This document shows, one piece after another, positions 1 through 7,442 of a stretch of DNA of 64,000 nt. The position numbers and the translations under genes were made by a program. The stretch comes from Micromonospora lutea (lineage in GTDB: Bacteria; Actinomycetota; Actinomycetes; Mycobacteriales; Micromonosporaceae). The notes under the pieces are model-generated. The model had not been told where the DNA came from. It made no database searches and saw only the letters and a list, made by a program, of their open reading frames with translations. The stretch spans positions 1 through 64,000 of the forward strand of contig NZ_BOPB01000004.1 in assembly GCF_016863535.1 (NCBI RefSeq), read 5' to 3'. How positions within the stretch are numbered: position 1 is the stretch's first letter; the number at the start of each line of letters is the position of its first letter.

Positions 1-5
1 GGGTC

Positions 6-2774
6 GTGACGATCTTGGACGACTGGTCCCGCCTACTGTGCAACGGTTGTTACCGACGCCAGATAGCACCCCAGCACAGCACGATGCCAACCCCACGGCC
101 TGCGGGGCCCTCGGAGCGAGCGCGGTCGGAGGCACACAGCGCGGCCGGTCCGCTGCCGCGGGATATGGTCTGGCTCGCTGCCCTGCACCGCGCTGTCGCC
201 GAAGGACAACAGCTCTCCTCGTCAGAGCAAGAGCTGCACCGCCGACGTGCCGGCGAGCCGTCCTCCATCGCCGCGATCAGATATGCGGAGCTGCTCGTCG
301 ACCTCGAGATTCGCATCGCTCGACTGACCGGTAAGGCGGCCGCCGAGGAACAGGCCGCGATCCGCGAGGAGTTGGCGCTCCGCCGAAAAGAAGCGGTCGA
401 CACCTTCCGCGCCGCATGCCATGCCCGGACTTCGCCGGCATCGAAGGGGTCGATCGAGGAACCGCTGGAGACGCGCGTCATTCGCGAGGTAGCACCGCAT
501 ACCTTCGATAAGGCATTCACGAAGGCGCTGCGTCGCCGAGGTATACGCGTTGATCGGCGTGAGCCTCCGACCTCCGATCTCTGGCTGTGGCTCCAGAGGC
601 AGGACAAGCGCCCCGTTGAGCTGCCGGCCGAGGTGACGCGCCTGAGAAAGCTGGACCGGGGCGACTTCACTCGCGAAGCCGTCGCCGATGTCAATCGGTG
701 GGAGTGTGACCAGTCGATGGCACATCCCGCGATGGCCGAGCAGTGGGCGGACTGTACGGAAACGATCGTGGCGGAGCTTGTCCGAACCCGTCAGTCACTG
801 GAAGCCGACCTGCCAGATGTACGCGGTGAGTACGACCTGCGGCGCTTACGTCGTGCTGGCGAAGCGTACGCCCGCGGCAGCGCCCGATGCCTGGAAGCCC
901 AACTCATGGTCGCAGATTTGCATGCTCAAGCCAGCCGCATCTACCGGGCGCTGGGTGTGACGAAGGCGCGTGTGGCCGCTGCAGTGGAAGCCCAGATTGC
1001 CGTGAGGGAATATGACCCCACGCTCGCGCGGCAGGTCGATCGGGCGATCGACGAGCATCGGAAGATCTGTTCGAAGGATCTCCCTGGAGAGCGCCACGTC
1101 GGCTGCGCGTCGGCGCTCGCGCGCACGGTGCGCTCGCGACTGCAGCCGGTTGATCTGCCCGGCAACGCTCAGCGCGAAGAACGAGAATTCAAGGACCGGA
1201 ACGACGCTGCCGAGGGGAACCACGAACAGGCCTCTGGCGACTCGAAACCGGCCGCACACCGGGAGGTGAATCAGCTCAACACCTTCACCTGTCCGGAGCT
1301 GCGTGAGCAGGTCCCGAAGGACGTAGCACGGGTCGTCGGCGTGGTGGACATCTCGTACAGCGACGTGGGGCGGTTCGGGTTCGCCTGGGTGACCGAGCAC
1401 GGTGAAGTGGGGACCGGGGTCGACCGAGCTGTCAACATCCATGACGCCTGGCTTCATGCGCTGTGTCGTACCGTGCTCGACCTCGGCGGCGAGCTGTCCA
1501 GCGTCCACGTCGTCTGTCGTGACGAGCGAGCCGCATCTGTGCTGAGATTCGTCCTACACAAACGCCTTGTGCCTGCGGAGTTGGGATTCGCTGTCTCGGA
1601 GCGTACCCGTGATCTGCTTCGCTCACGGGTACCCCGCATCGGCAGAGTGTTCGTGTCTGTCGACACCTGTCCCCAGCCGCACCGCGGCTCAGCGGCTGCG
1701 CGACGCCTTGGAGTCGCGGCTTTGCGGTCGGCGCGGGAATCTCGTGGTGCCCAGATGGTGAAGTTGCTGGCCGACCAGATCTCTGATGAACTTCGCGAAC
1801 TGGCGGAGTCTGAGTCTGCGCCGTCGCCACCGCTGAGGACCGTAGCCCAGCGGGTCTCCGACACCACTGATGCCGGAGAGATTCGATGGACCACGGCGGT
1901 AGGGCGAGCACAGATCGCCGGGAAGTGGTGTCCCCTTCCCGACGGGCTGACGACGCCTCCCGCCGATCGCGAGCGCCTCCGGATGCGAATCGACCACCGC
2001 GATCTGGCGGGCCGTGCCGCGACCGAGAGTAACGTCGAGGCCCGGTGCCTCGGCGGCCGGTGGGAGCTGCATGGAGTGGGCTGGCCGAACGACCTCCTAC
2101 CCGGGACCCTGGTTCTCCTGAGGTGGCGTTCAAGGGAGGAACTGGTCCTAGCCACCACTGATCCGCTGCCCCGGTCGCAGCGGATCGATGACCTCACCTA
2201 CCGGCATCGTTACGACATCCGCATGGTGGTCCGGGAGAATGCGCCTGGCGCGGATCAGGAAGGTGGAACGCTCGACCTCTCCGACACCGGATGGGTCCTG
2301 CGTACGCTCCGGAAGCTAGGCCATCTCAGCTCCGACGGCAGCGTGATCCTGGCCGAGGCGGCTCTGGTCAGCAACTGTCTGGAGCTTGGCCTGCCGTCGC
2401 ACCGCACCAGCGGGATCCCCCCAGCCGTGCGGGATCTGATCCGGGATCGGCGCATCTCGCGCGTACGAGGAAGCCTGGATAAGAACGGCCTGCCCAGCTA
2501 CCCGCCGCGGGCCGGCCAGCGACGAGTGGGACTCCTGCGCTTCGCCCCCAAGGTGGTGGATCTCGCTGCGGTCCCCAACCAGAGGCAAGAGGCACCGGTG
2601 TCACGCCGCGACCACTGGGTGGACGGATTCGTCCGGCGGCTTCCAGCAGGAGCGAAAGCCTCACCAGAACGGATCGAGGACCACCGTGAGGCGATGCGCG
2701 CCGCCAAGGTCGTGGATCATCCGCTTCCCGACGGCTTTACCTACGTGCGGCGGCACCGTCGCCGAACCCGTTGA
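6..2774 (+). CDS. Large hypothetical protein with possible RNase H-like segment
   Basis: The frame is open for 922 codons from a GTG only five bases inside the window, so the true start may be here, at the in-frame ATG at 84, or upstream. Neither visible start has a convincing ribosome site. The N-terminal half is Arg/Glu/Ala-rich and probably helical. At about residues 440-600 there is a strand-rich stretch, GVVDISYSDVGRFGFAW, with a helix after it, then VHVVCRDERAAS, and near its end HRGSAAARRLGVAALRSA. This order of an early Asp, a middle strand ending in Asp, and a late His-containing helix resembles the RNase H fold. That resemblance is my inference; I recognise no named family. It borders the defence island and runs in the same direction as the toxin operon, but 366 bases separate them. 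Confidence 0.6.
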   Translation: MTILDDWSRLLCNGCYRRQIAPQHSTMPTPRPAGPSERARSEAHSAAGPLPRDMVWLAALHRAVAEGQQLSSSEQELHRRRAGEPSSIAAIRYAELLVDLEIRIARLTGKAAAEEQAAIREELALRRKEAVDTFRAACHARTSPASKGSIEEPLETRVIREVAPHTFDKAFTKALRRRGIRVDRREPPTSDLWLWLQRQDKRPVELPAEVTRLRKLDRGDFTREAVADVNRWECDQSMAHPAMAEQWADCTETIVAELVRTRQSLEADLPDVRGEYDLRRLRRAGEAYARGSARCLEAQLMVADLHAQASRIYRALGVTKARVAAAVEAQIAVREYDPTLARQVDRAIDEHRKICSKDLPGERHVGCASALARTVRSRLQPVDLPGNAQREEREFKDRNDAAEGNHEQASGDSKPAAHREVNQLNTFTCPELREQVPKDVARVVGVVDISYSDVGRFGFAWVTEHGEVGTGVDRAVNIHDAWLHALCRTVLDLGGELSSVHVVCRDERAASVLRFVLHKRLVPAELGFAVSERTRDLLRSRVPRIGRVFVSVDTCPQPHRGSAAARRLGVAALRSARESRGAQMVKLLADQISDELRELAESESAPSPPLRTVAQRVSDTTDAGEIRWTTAVGRAQIAGKWCPLPDGLTTPPADRERLRMRIDHRDLAGRAATESNVEARCLGGRWELHGVGWPNDLLPGTLVLLRWRSREELVLATTDPLPRSQRIDDLTYRHRYDIRMVVRENAPGADQEGGTLDLSDTGWVLRTLRKLGHLSSDGSVILAEAALVSNCLELGLPSHRTSGIPPAVRDLIRDRRISRVRGSLDKNGLPSYPPRAGQRRVGLLRFAPKVVDLAAVPNQRQEAPVSRRDHWVDGFVRRLPAGAKASPERIEDHREAMRAAKVVDHPLPDGFTYVRRHRRRTR

Positions 2775-3140
2775 CCAGGCCAGGACAGCCCTCCTTCGAA
2801 ACGAGTCTGACGAGCCTCTGGGCAAGATCGGATGAGCCGTGAAGCCGGCGGCATCCCAGGATCGGCTCTGCGGATGGGTTCGGTCATCGCTCGTCCACCA
2901 CGCTTGGCATCGGTAGGCGGAAGGTACCAGGCCGCCGGGCACCAGGTTCGAGCCGACTGCGTTGAGCGGCTGATCAAGTCACCGCGCTGGGCACCTTTGG
3001 CGCAGCATTTCGGCTTCCGCGTCGTCTACCAGAATGGGCGTTCGACGTGACGATGCTTCCGGCGGGCTGTCGAGATACGACACAACGCTAGGTTCGGTCA
3101 CGGTCCGTGGCTATCGTGGCGCGATGGGGGAGCGGCGCTG
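2775..3140. other. Intergenic region without a supported gene
   Basis: A 366-base gap lies between the large first gene and the toxin operon. A 72-codon frame at 2832-3050 has no ribosome site and no recognisable family, so I do not call it. The promoter of the downstream operon should lie here, but no clear -35/-10 pair could be identified. A GGGGAG ribosome site sits just before the ATG at 3141. Confidence 0.5.
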
Positions 3141-3575
3141 ATGGATGCATCTTTTGACAGGGTGGCGGATTCGGCCGAGGAGTGGACCCGATCGTGGGCG
3201 GCGTCCATGTCGGAGCGGGCCGCGCAGGCGCAGGAGATGTCGCAGCGAGTCGCTGGCCTGTCAGTCTCCGCCACCGGCGGTGGTGGGGCGATAGAGGTGA
3301 CGGTCGCTGGCTCAGGGATCGTCACGGACCTGCGGATCGATGACCGGTTGCCGGACTGGTCCGGGACGAGGATCGCGTCGGAAATCATGGCGACGATGCG
3401 TCGGGCCCAGAGTCGTCTCGCAGCGGCGGTGGCCGAGATTGCCGCGCAGACCGTCGGCGCCAACTCCGAGACCGCACGTGCGATCGTGGCGAGCTACGCC
3501 GAGCGTTTTCCCGAGGTGGATGACGACCGCGAGCAGGAACGCGACAACTCGCGGCGGGAGCGCGGTGGCTGGTGA
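3141..3575 (+). CDS. YbaB/EbfC-family protein of an ESX-type operon
   Basis: This 144-residue protein has the YbaB/EbfC pattern: an N-terminal amphipathic helix (about residues 1-45), a Gly-rich hairpin (GGGGAIEVTVAGSG) followed by LRIDDRLPD, and a C-terminal helix with an AMRRAQ-like stretch. YbaB proteins are small dimers that bind DNA. In actinobacteria diverged copies often head operons for type VII (ESX/WXG100) substrates, which fits the next two genes. The ATG at 3141 follows a GGGGAG ribosome site. The end overlaps the next GTG start by 11 bases, which indicates translational coupling. The C-terminal tail is charged and probably disordered. Its exact role, nucleoid-like or chaperone-like, cannot be told from sequence. 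Confidence 0.8.
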   Translation: MDASFDRVADSAEEWTRSWAASMSERAAQAQEMSQRVAGLSVSATGGGGAIEVTVAGSGIVTDLRIDDRLPDWSGTRIASEIMATMRRAQSRLAAAVAEIAAQTVGANSETARAIVASYAERFPEVDDDREQERDNSRRERGGW

Positions 3576-3882
3576 GGCGGGCTTCGAGGTCGACAGCCAG
3601 GCCCTGCGCCGGCACGCCAGCAGTGTCGACGAGGTCGCCGAGATGGTCGATCAGAGCCGCCGGGCAGCCGGATCGGTGCAACTGGGCCGGCACGCGTACG
3701 GTCGGTTGTGCCAGCTCATCCCCAGCCTGCTCGACCCGGTCCAACAGGCCACGATCAGCGCATTGAGCGAAGCCACCGATGCCTTGCAGCGTACGGCTGA
3801 CGACCTGCGTGCCACCGCGAGCCAGTACGACAGCGGTGATCAGGAGGTCTCCGCTCTCTTCGGCCACGGAGCCGGACGGTGA
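3565..3882 (+). CDS. EspC/WXG100-like type VII secretion target
   Basis: A 105-residue, mostly helical protein of the EspC/ESX-1 secretion-associated type: FEVDSQALRRHASSVDEVAEM at the start, a central YGRLCQLIPSLLDP segment, then an amphipathic helix ending in a short polar tail. The start is set at the GTG at 3565 because a GGGAG ribosome site lies just upstream and the family begins at this point; the frame itself is open further back. It overlaps the YbaB-like gene by 11 bases and the toxin by 4 (GTGA). Such small helical proteins usually pair with a larger LXG/WXG-type substrate and help its export, so it is probably the partner of the downstream toxin. No EccC or EccD secretion component is in the window. 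Confidence 0.75.
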   Translation: MAGEAGFEVDSQALRRHASSVDEVAEMVDQSRRAAGSVQLGRHAYGRLCQLIPSLLDPVQQATISALSEATDALQRTADDLRATASQYDSGDQEVSALFGHGAGR

Positions 3883-5117
3883 GCGAGTCGGCGAACCCGC
3901 TCATCGCGCTCCGCCAGGACAGCACCACCGCACTCAGCGGTGTGGTCATCGCCGAGGACATCGACGGTCTACTGGCGAGCTACGCCGGGGGCGGATGGAT
4001 CGACACGGCGATCGGTGGGTTCGCCGTCTCGATGGACGCCCTCGCCTTCGTGACCGACCCGCTGGGTCAACTCGTCGCCTGGGGTGTGGGCTGGCTGATC
4101 GAGCACGTCAAACCGCTCTCGGACGCCCTCGACGAACTGGCTGGCGACCCCGACCAGATCGCCGCGTACGCCCAGACGTGGCGCAACGTGACCGGCGCGA
4201 TCGGGGATTCTCGCGTCACCCTCGGCGACGCCGTCAACCTGCAGGTCGCCGGTTGGAGCGGCGCCGCCTCCGTCGCCTATCGACGGCACAGCCAGGAGCA
4301 GCAGGCCGTACTGGACGCACTCGCCCGGGCCAGCAACGCCATGTCCGAGATCACCACCGGTGCCGGGCTGCTCGTCGCGCTGGTCCGCGAACTCATCCGC
4401 GACCTCATCGCCGAGTTCGTGTCGGTGCTGGCCGTACGCCTATGGGTGTGGCTTGCCGAGGCCGGTGTCACGCTGGGGTTGGCCACTCCCTGGGTTGTCA
4501 CCCAGGTCACCACCCTTGCCGCGAAGTGGGTGGCGCGCATCACCCGGTTGCTGCACGGACTGATCAGCAGTCTACGTCGATTGGCGCCGACCCTGCGCCG
4601 TCTCAGCGGGCTCATCGGCGAGTTGCAGGCCACTCTCCGTCGTCTCACGGACCGCGGTCCGGCGTCGTCGCCAGCAGCCGCCCGCGATACGCATCTGCTG
4701 CACTCCGATGCCGACCCGCTGAGAAAGTGGGGCGCGGCCCGCGAGACCCATCCGGAACAGTGGGATGCCGCAATTCAGGAGGCACGCGAGCTGGGTGTCG
4801 AGATCACCTTCCGGGAGGGCGGACTGGCCTACGGCCCCAGCCCGTCACCGGGGCAGCCGGGGCACCTGATCCTCGACCCGGATGCCTCGTACGGTGCGTT
4901 GCTGCACGAGATGCAGCACCTCCGCGAGGATCAGTCCGCAGGCTGGGTCGGGATGAGAGGCTGGTTCGAAGACCCGGTGGTGCGCTACGAGAACGAGGTG
5001 AGGGCCTACCAACAGGAGATCCGGTACGCGGAGTCCATCGGTGACCGTGACTCCGTCGAGCGACTGAACCAGTTGATCCGCGAAGAGTACGCAAAGATCT
5101 TTGGAGAAGAACCATGA
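3879..5117 (+). CDS. Polymorphic toxin: WXG-like N-terminus with C-terminal HExxH metalloprotease domain
   Basis: A 412-residue modular protein. Residues 1-120 are a helical WXG100/EspA-like export domain, including a hydrophobic stretch and a VAGWSGAAS motif. Residues about 150-215 contain strongly hydrophobic helices, and 215-265 are Arg/Leu-rich. From about residue 275 a compact C-terminal domain begins with LRKWGAARETHPEQWDAAI and carries LLHEMQHLRED, in which HEMQH (residues 343-347) is an HExxH zinc-binding motif. It ends with YENEVRAYQQEIRYAE, a helix that could supply the third ligand. This layout is that of a secreted toxin with a zincin warhead. It starts at a GTG overlapping the upstream stop by 4 bases and is followed with another 4-base overlap by the putative immunity gene. 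Proteolytic activity is inferred from the motif; target and export route are unknown. Confidence 0.75.
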   Translation: MSESANPLIALRQDSTTALSGVVIAEDIDGLLASYAGGGWIDTAIGGFAVSMDALAFVTDPLGQLVAWGVGWLIEHVKPLSDALDELAGDPDQIAAYAQTWRNVTGAIGDSRVTLGDAVNLQVAGWSGAASVAYRRHSQEQQAVLDALARASNAMSEITTGAGLLVALVRELIRDLIAEFVSVLAVRLWVWLAEAGVTLGLATPWVVTQVTTLAAKWVARITRLLHGLISSLRRLAPTLRRLSGLIGELQATLRRLTDRGPASSPAAARDTHLLHSDADPLRKWGAARETHPEQWDAAIQEARELGVEITFREGGLAYGPSPSPGQPGHLILDPDASYGALLHEMQHLREDQSAGWVGMRGWFEDPVVRYENEVRAYQQEIRYAESIGDRDSVERLNQLIREEYAKIFGEEP

Positions 5118-5491
5118 CCGTCCCCCAGCCGCCGAACATCACGCCACCTCCCGTGCGGCAGATGGGGAACGCGGAGCTGGCGGAGCTGATTAAGAGCGGT
5201 GGAGCGTACCGGGGGAAAGCCGTGTTCGAGCTTGTCGACCGCGCCAGCAGGGACGACGACGCGGCGACCAGGCTGGGTGAGTTGAGCAGGGTCCCCGGGT
5301 TGCGCGAGGATCGGGTGTTTCATTCGGTGTCGCTCGCGTGGGCGGCCATCATCGGGCTACTGGCCGCGGAGACGCCACATGCGCGAAGGGTCGCCTACGC
5401 CGCCTTCGAGGCCCTTCCGGCAACCGACCAAGCCGACCTTCTCGCGTACGTCAAGGCTGAGCGCATCGAGAACGCGCATCCTCGCCTCTGA
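5114..5491 (+). CDS. Putative immunity protein for the metalloprotease toxin
   Basis: A 125-residue soluble, largely helical protein with a proline-rich start (PQPPNITPPP). I do not recognise its family. Its ATG overlaps the toxin stop by 4 bases, it ends the operon, and it lacks a signal peptide or membrane helix. That is the usual size and position of an immunity protein acting in the cytoplasm against the partner toxin. The role is therefore inferred from position only. An alternative is an accessory chaperone. Confidence 0.55.
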   Translation: MTVPQPPNITPPPVRQMGNAELAELIKSGGAYRGKAVFELVDRASRDDDAATRLGELSRVPGLREDRVFHSVSLAWAAIIGLLAAETPHARRVAYAAFEALPATDQADLLAYVKAERIENAHPRL

Positions 5492-5506
5492 TCGCCTGGC
5501 CGGCGG

Positions 5507-5526
5507 CGGTGATCGGGTGCTCACCG
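5507..5526. terminator. Weak hairpin between convergent genes
   Basis: CGGTGA at 5507-5512 pairs with TCACCG at 5521-5526, leaving an 8-base loop. It lies inside a longer dyad (GGCCGGCGG ... CCGCCGGCC) in the short gap between the immunity gene and the convergent XRE regulator. It could end transcription in both directions. There is no U-tract, as is common in actinobacteria, so the call is tentative. Confidence 0.3.
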
Positions 5527-5578
5527 GCTGCCAAGTGTCCACGCCGGGCAGCGGACCGCCGGCCGCAAAGGTCGGGTT

Positions 5579-6949
5579 CTACTGCGCCGTGCCGATGCGG
5601 GCGGCGAAGTCGTGCAGGTCGGGCAGCGTTCGCCGGCGGTCTGCGCTGAGCAAGGCGACGGTGAGGTGCTGCGCCCATGGGCGGTACCGGACTTCCTGCG
5701 GCGCGATCCGCTCGGCGGCCAGCAGGGCGCGGAACGACTCCGCGTACGCCCCGCGCCCGTGCAACGCGAGGGCATAGTCCTCCCAGTAGCGGGCACGTCG
5801 CTCCACGGTGCCCAACTGCTCGGGTCGCAACTCGCGTGCGTGATGCACCGCTGCCCCGAAGTCGTTGAGCACCCGGGCGACACCGATCCGGTAGAGCATC
5901 ACGTCGACGTCGGCGAATCCATTGCCGGCCCCACCACGCCGCCCTGCCTCGTCGGCCTCGTGCAGCAATTCCGTCGCGGTGTCCCGTCGATCCGCGAGCG
6001 CGGCCGTGTACGCGGCCGTTGCCAACAGCCGTCCGTAGGCAGCGACCTGTTGTGCTGATCGGAGGCGGGTCGACTCGTCGAGGGCCTGCGCCGCGTTGAT
6101 CAGAGTCTGCTGGGCGCGTTGCCCGTGACGGGTGCGCCGCAGCACAATCGCGGTGATCCGCGCCGTTTCGGCGTACAGCAGCGGATCGTCCGCCTCCCGG
6201 GCCGCGTGCCTGGCGCGGTCCATCGCCGACCACGCCATGCCGTTCTCGTGCAACTTGACCAGTACCTGAGTGGTCAGGTGATACGTCCGGGCCAGCGTCG
6301 CCGCGGCGGTCGGGCGTTGCCCATCGGTCGCCATCAGGTGGCTGGCAGTTGCCGCCGAAACCAACTGCGGCAGCCGGGCCGACAGCCTGGCGTAGCGACA
6401 CGCGCGAAAATCGGACCAGGCATGGGCGAGCATGCTCCGCAACCAGCCAGGGTCGATCGAACCGGTCGGTGGCGGACTGTGACCGAGGAGGACGTCCTCG
6501 AGGCTGGTGACCACGCGGTCGGGTGGCGACGCCGGTGCGGGTGTGCCCACGGTGAGCGTCGAGCCGACCAGACCGGCCAGTCCGCCGAGCACCTCACGCC
6601 GTCGCACCGAATCCTCTCCCACCTCGTGCCGCGTTGCTTTACCGCGCACCTTATCGATCGGCGCAGTGGATTGGTGGATTGCGGGGCCGTTCATGTCCGT
6701 GAGCCCGAAGAGTTCGGGTGGGATGTCGAAGATCGCTGCCAGCCTTCGCAGCACTGTGACGTCCGTGAGCCGCTGCCGACCCCGCTCGATCCGGGACAAC
6801 GTCGCCGCCGAGTAGCCGCATCGCTGGCCGGCCTCGGCCAGGGTCAGCCGTGCGGCGGTACGGGCGATGCGCAGCAGTGTGCCGAAGTCGCCCACGGCAG
6901 CAGCCTGTCTGGCCTCCGGAAGCGCAGACCATCGGAGCGCGCCGCCCAT
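5579..6949 (-). CDS. XRE-family regulator with HTH and TPR-like domain
   Basis: A 456-residue protein with an N-terminal lambda-repressor-like HTH (about residues 24-83; LTLAEAGQRCGYSAATLSRI is the helix-turn-helix). A twin-arginine-like hydrophobic stretch follows (RRREVLGGLAGLVGSTLTVG), then some 280 residues of helical repeats of TPR type. This arrangement is common in actinobacterial regulators that sense a signal through the helical domain. The start is set at the ATG at 6949 because a GGGAGG ribosome site lies 5 bases before it; the frame is open nine codons further. It converges with the toxin operon and diverges from the small membrane protein gene, so it may control either. The Arg-Arg hydrophobic segment is typical of the family and does not prove export. 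Confidence 0.8.
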   Translation of the reverse strand: MGGALRWSALPEARQAAAVGDFGTLLRIARTAARLTLAEAGQRCGYSAATLSRIERGRQRLTDVTVLRRLAAIFDIPPELFGLTDMNGPAIHQSTAPIDKVRGKATRHEVGEDSVRRREVLGGLAGLVGSTLTVGTPAPASPPDRVVTSLEDVLLGHSPPPTGSIDPGWLRSMLAHAWSDFRACRYARLSARLPQLVSAATASHLMATDGQRPTAAATLARTYHLTTQVLVKLHENGMAWSAMDRARHAAREADDPLLYAETARITAIVLRRTRHGQRAQQTLINAAQALDESTRLRSAQQVAAYGRLLATAAYTAALADRRDTATELLHEADEAGRRGGAGNGFADVDVMLYRIGVARVLNDFGAAVHHARELRPEQLGTVERRARYWEDYALALHGRGAYAESFRALLAAERIAPQEVRYRPWAQHLTVALLSADRRRTLPDLHDFAARIGTAQ

Positions 6950-7096
6950 GGCAGCCTCCCACCGCCGCATCCTCACCGTCGAATGTCCGCCGTGAATGCC
7001 GCCTCACGCAAACCTCTTTCGTTTGGTGCACGAACTGGAGCCGGCGGCGTCCCGGGTTTGTTGTTCTGGTCGCAAGAGCAAGAGGCGGGAGGACTG

Positions 7097-7324
7097 ATGG
7101 GCAGGGTGGAGAACGCCGGCAGCAGCCGGCGGGCCGAGTCGGTCGTCAACCGTACGCTCGCAACCGGCGCGATCGCTCTCGTCGCCTTGGTCGTGATCGC
7201 GCTAATCGGGGGTGAGGCGGCGGCGACCGCCGCCGTCGCTGCGGTCGGCACGATCGTCGCGGCTCTCGCCAGGCTGGTAAGGAGCTACCTCCGCCAAGCG
7301 GACCGGTCCGGTGAGTTGCCCTGA
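7097..7324 (+). CDS. Small membrane protein
   Basis: A 75-residue protein with two closely spaced hydrophobic stretches (ATGAIALVALVVIALIGG, then ATAAVAAVGTIVAALARLV) and a basic, polar C-terminus. The ATG at 7097 is chosen because a strong GGCGGGAGG ribosome site directly precedes it. Function is not recognisable. It sits between the XRE regulator (divergent) and the caspase-EAL gene (same strand, 118 bases downstream), so it could be a membrane partner of either. Small membrane proteins next to effector genes are frequent in defence islands, but here that is only context. Confidence 0.6.
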   Translation: MGRVENAGSSRRAESVVNRTLATGAIALVALVVIALIGGEAAATAAVAAVGTIVAALARLVRSYLRQADRSGELP

Positions 7325-7442
7325 CGGCTTTCTGACTCTGCGGTCAGCGTTCACGCTTCCCCGACCGCGATAGGGTCACTCACAGCATTTTCCCGGCTTC
7401 GCGCTGTCATTGCGTTGTGGAGAGACCTCGGGGGTTCTGGGC

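Noticed and set aside
2832..3050. 72-codon frame between the first gene and the toxin operon
   Set aside because: No ribosome site, no recognisable domain and ordinary composition. It could be a gene fragment, but there is not enough to call it.
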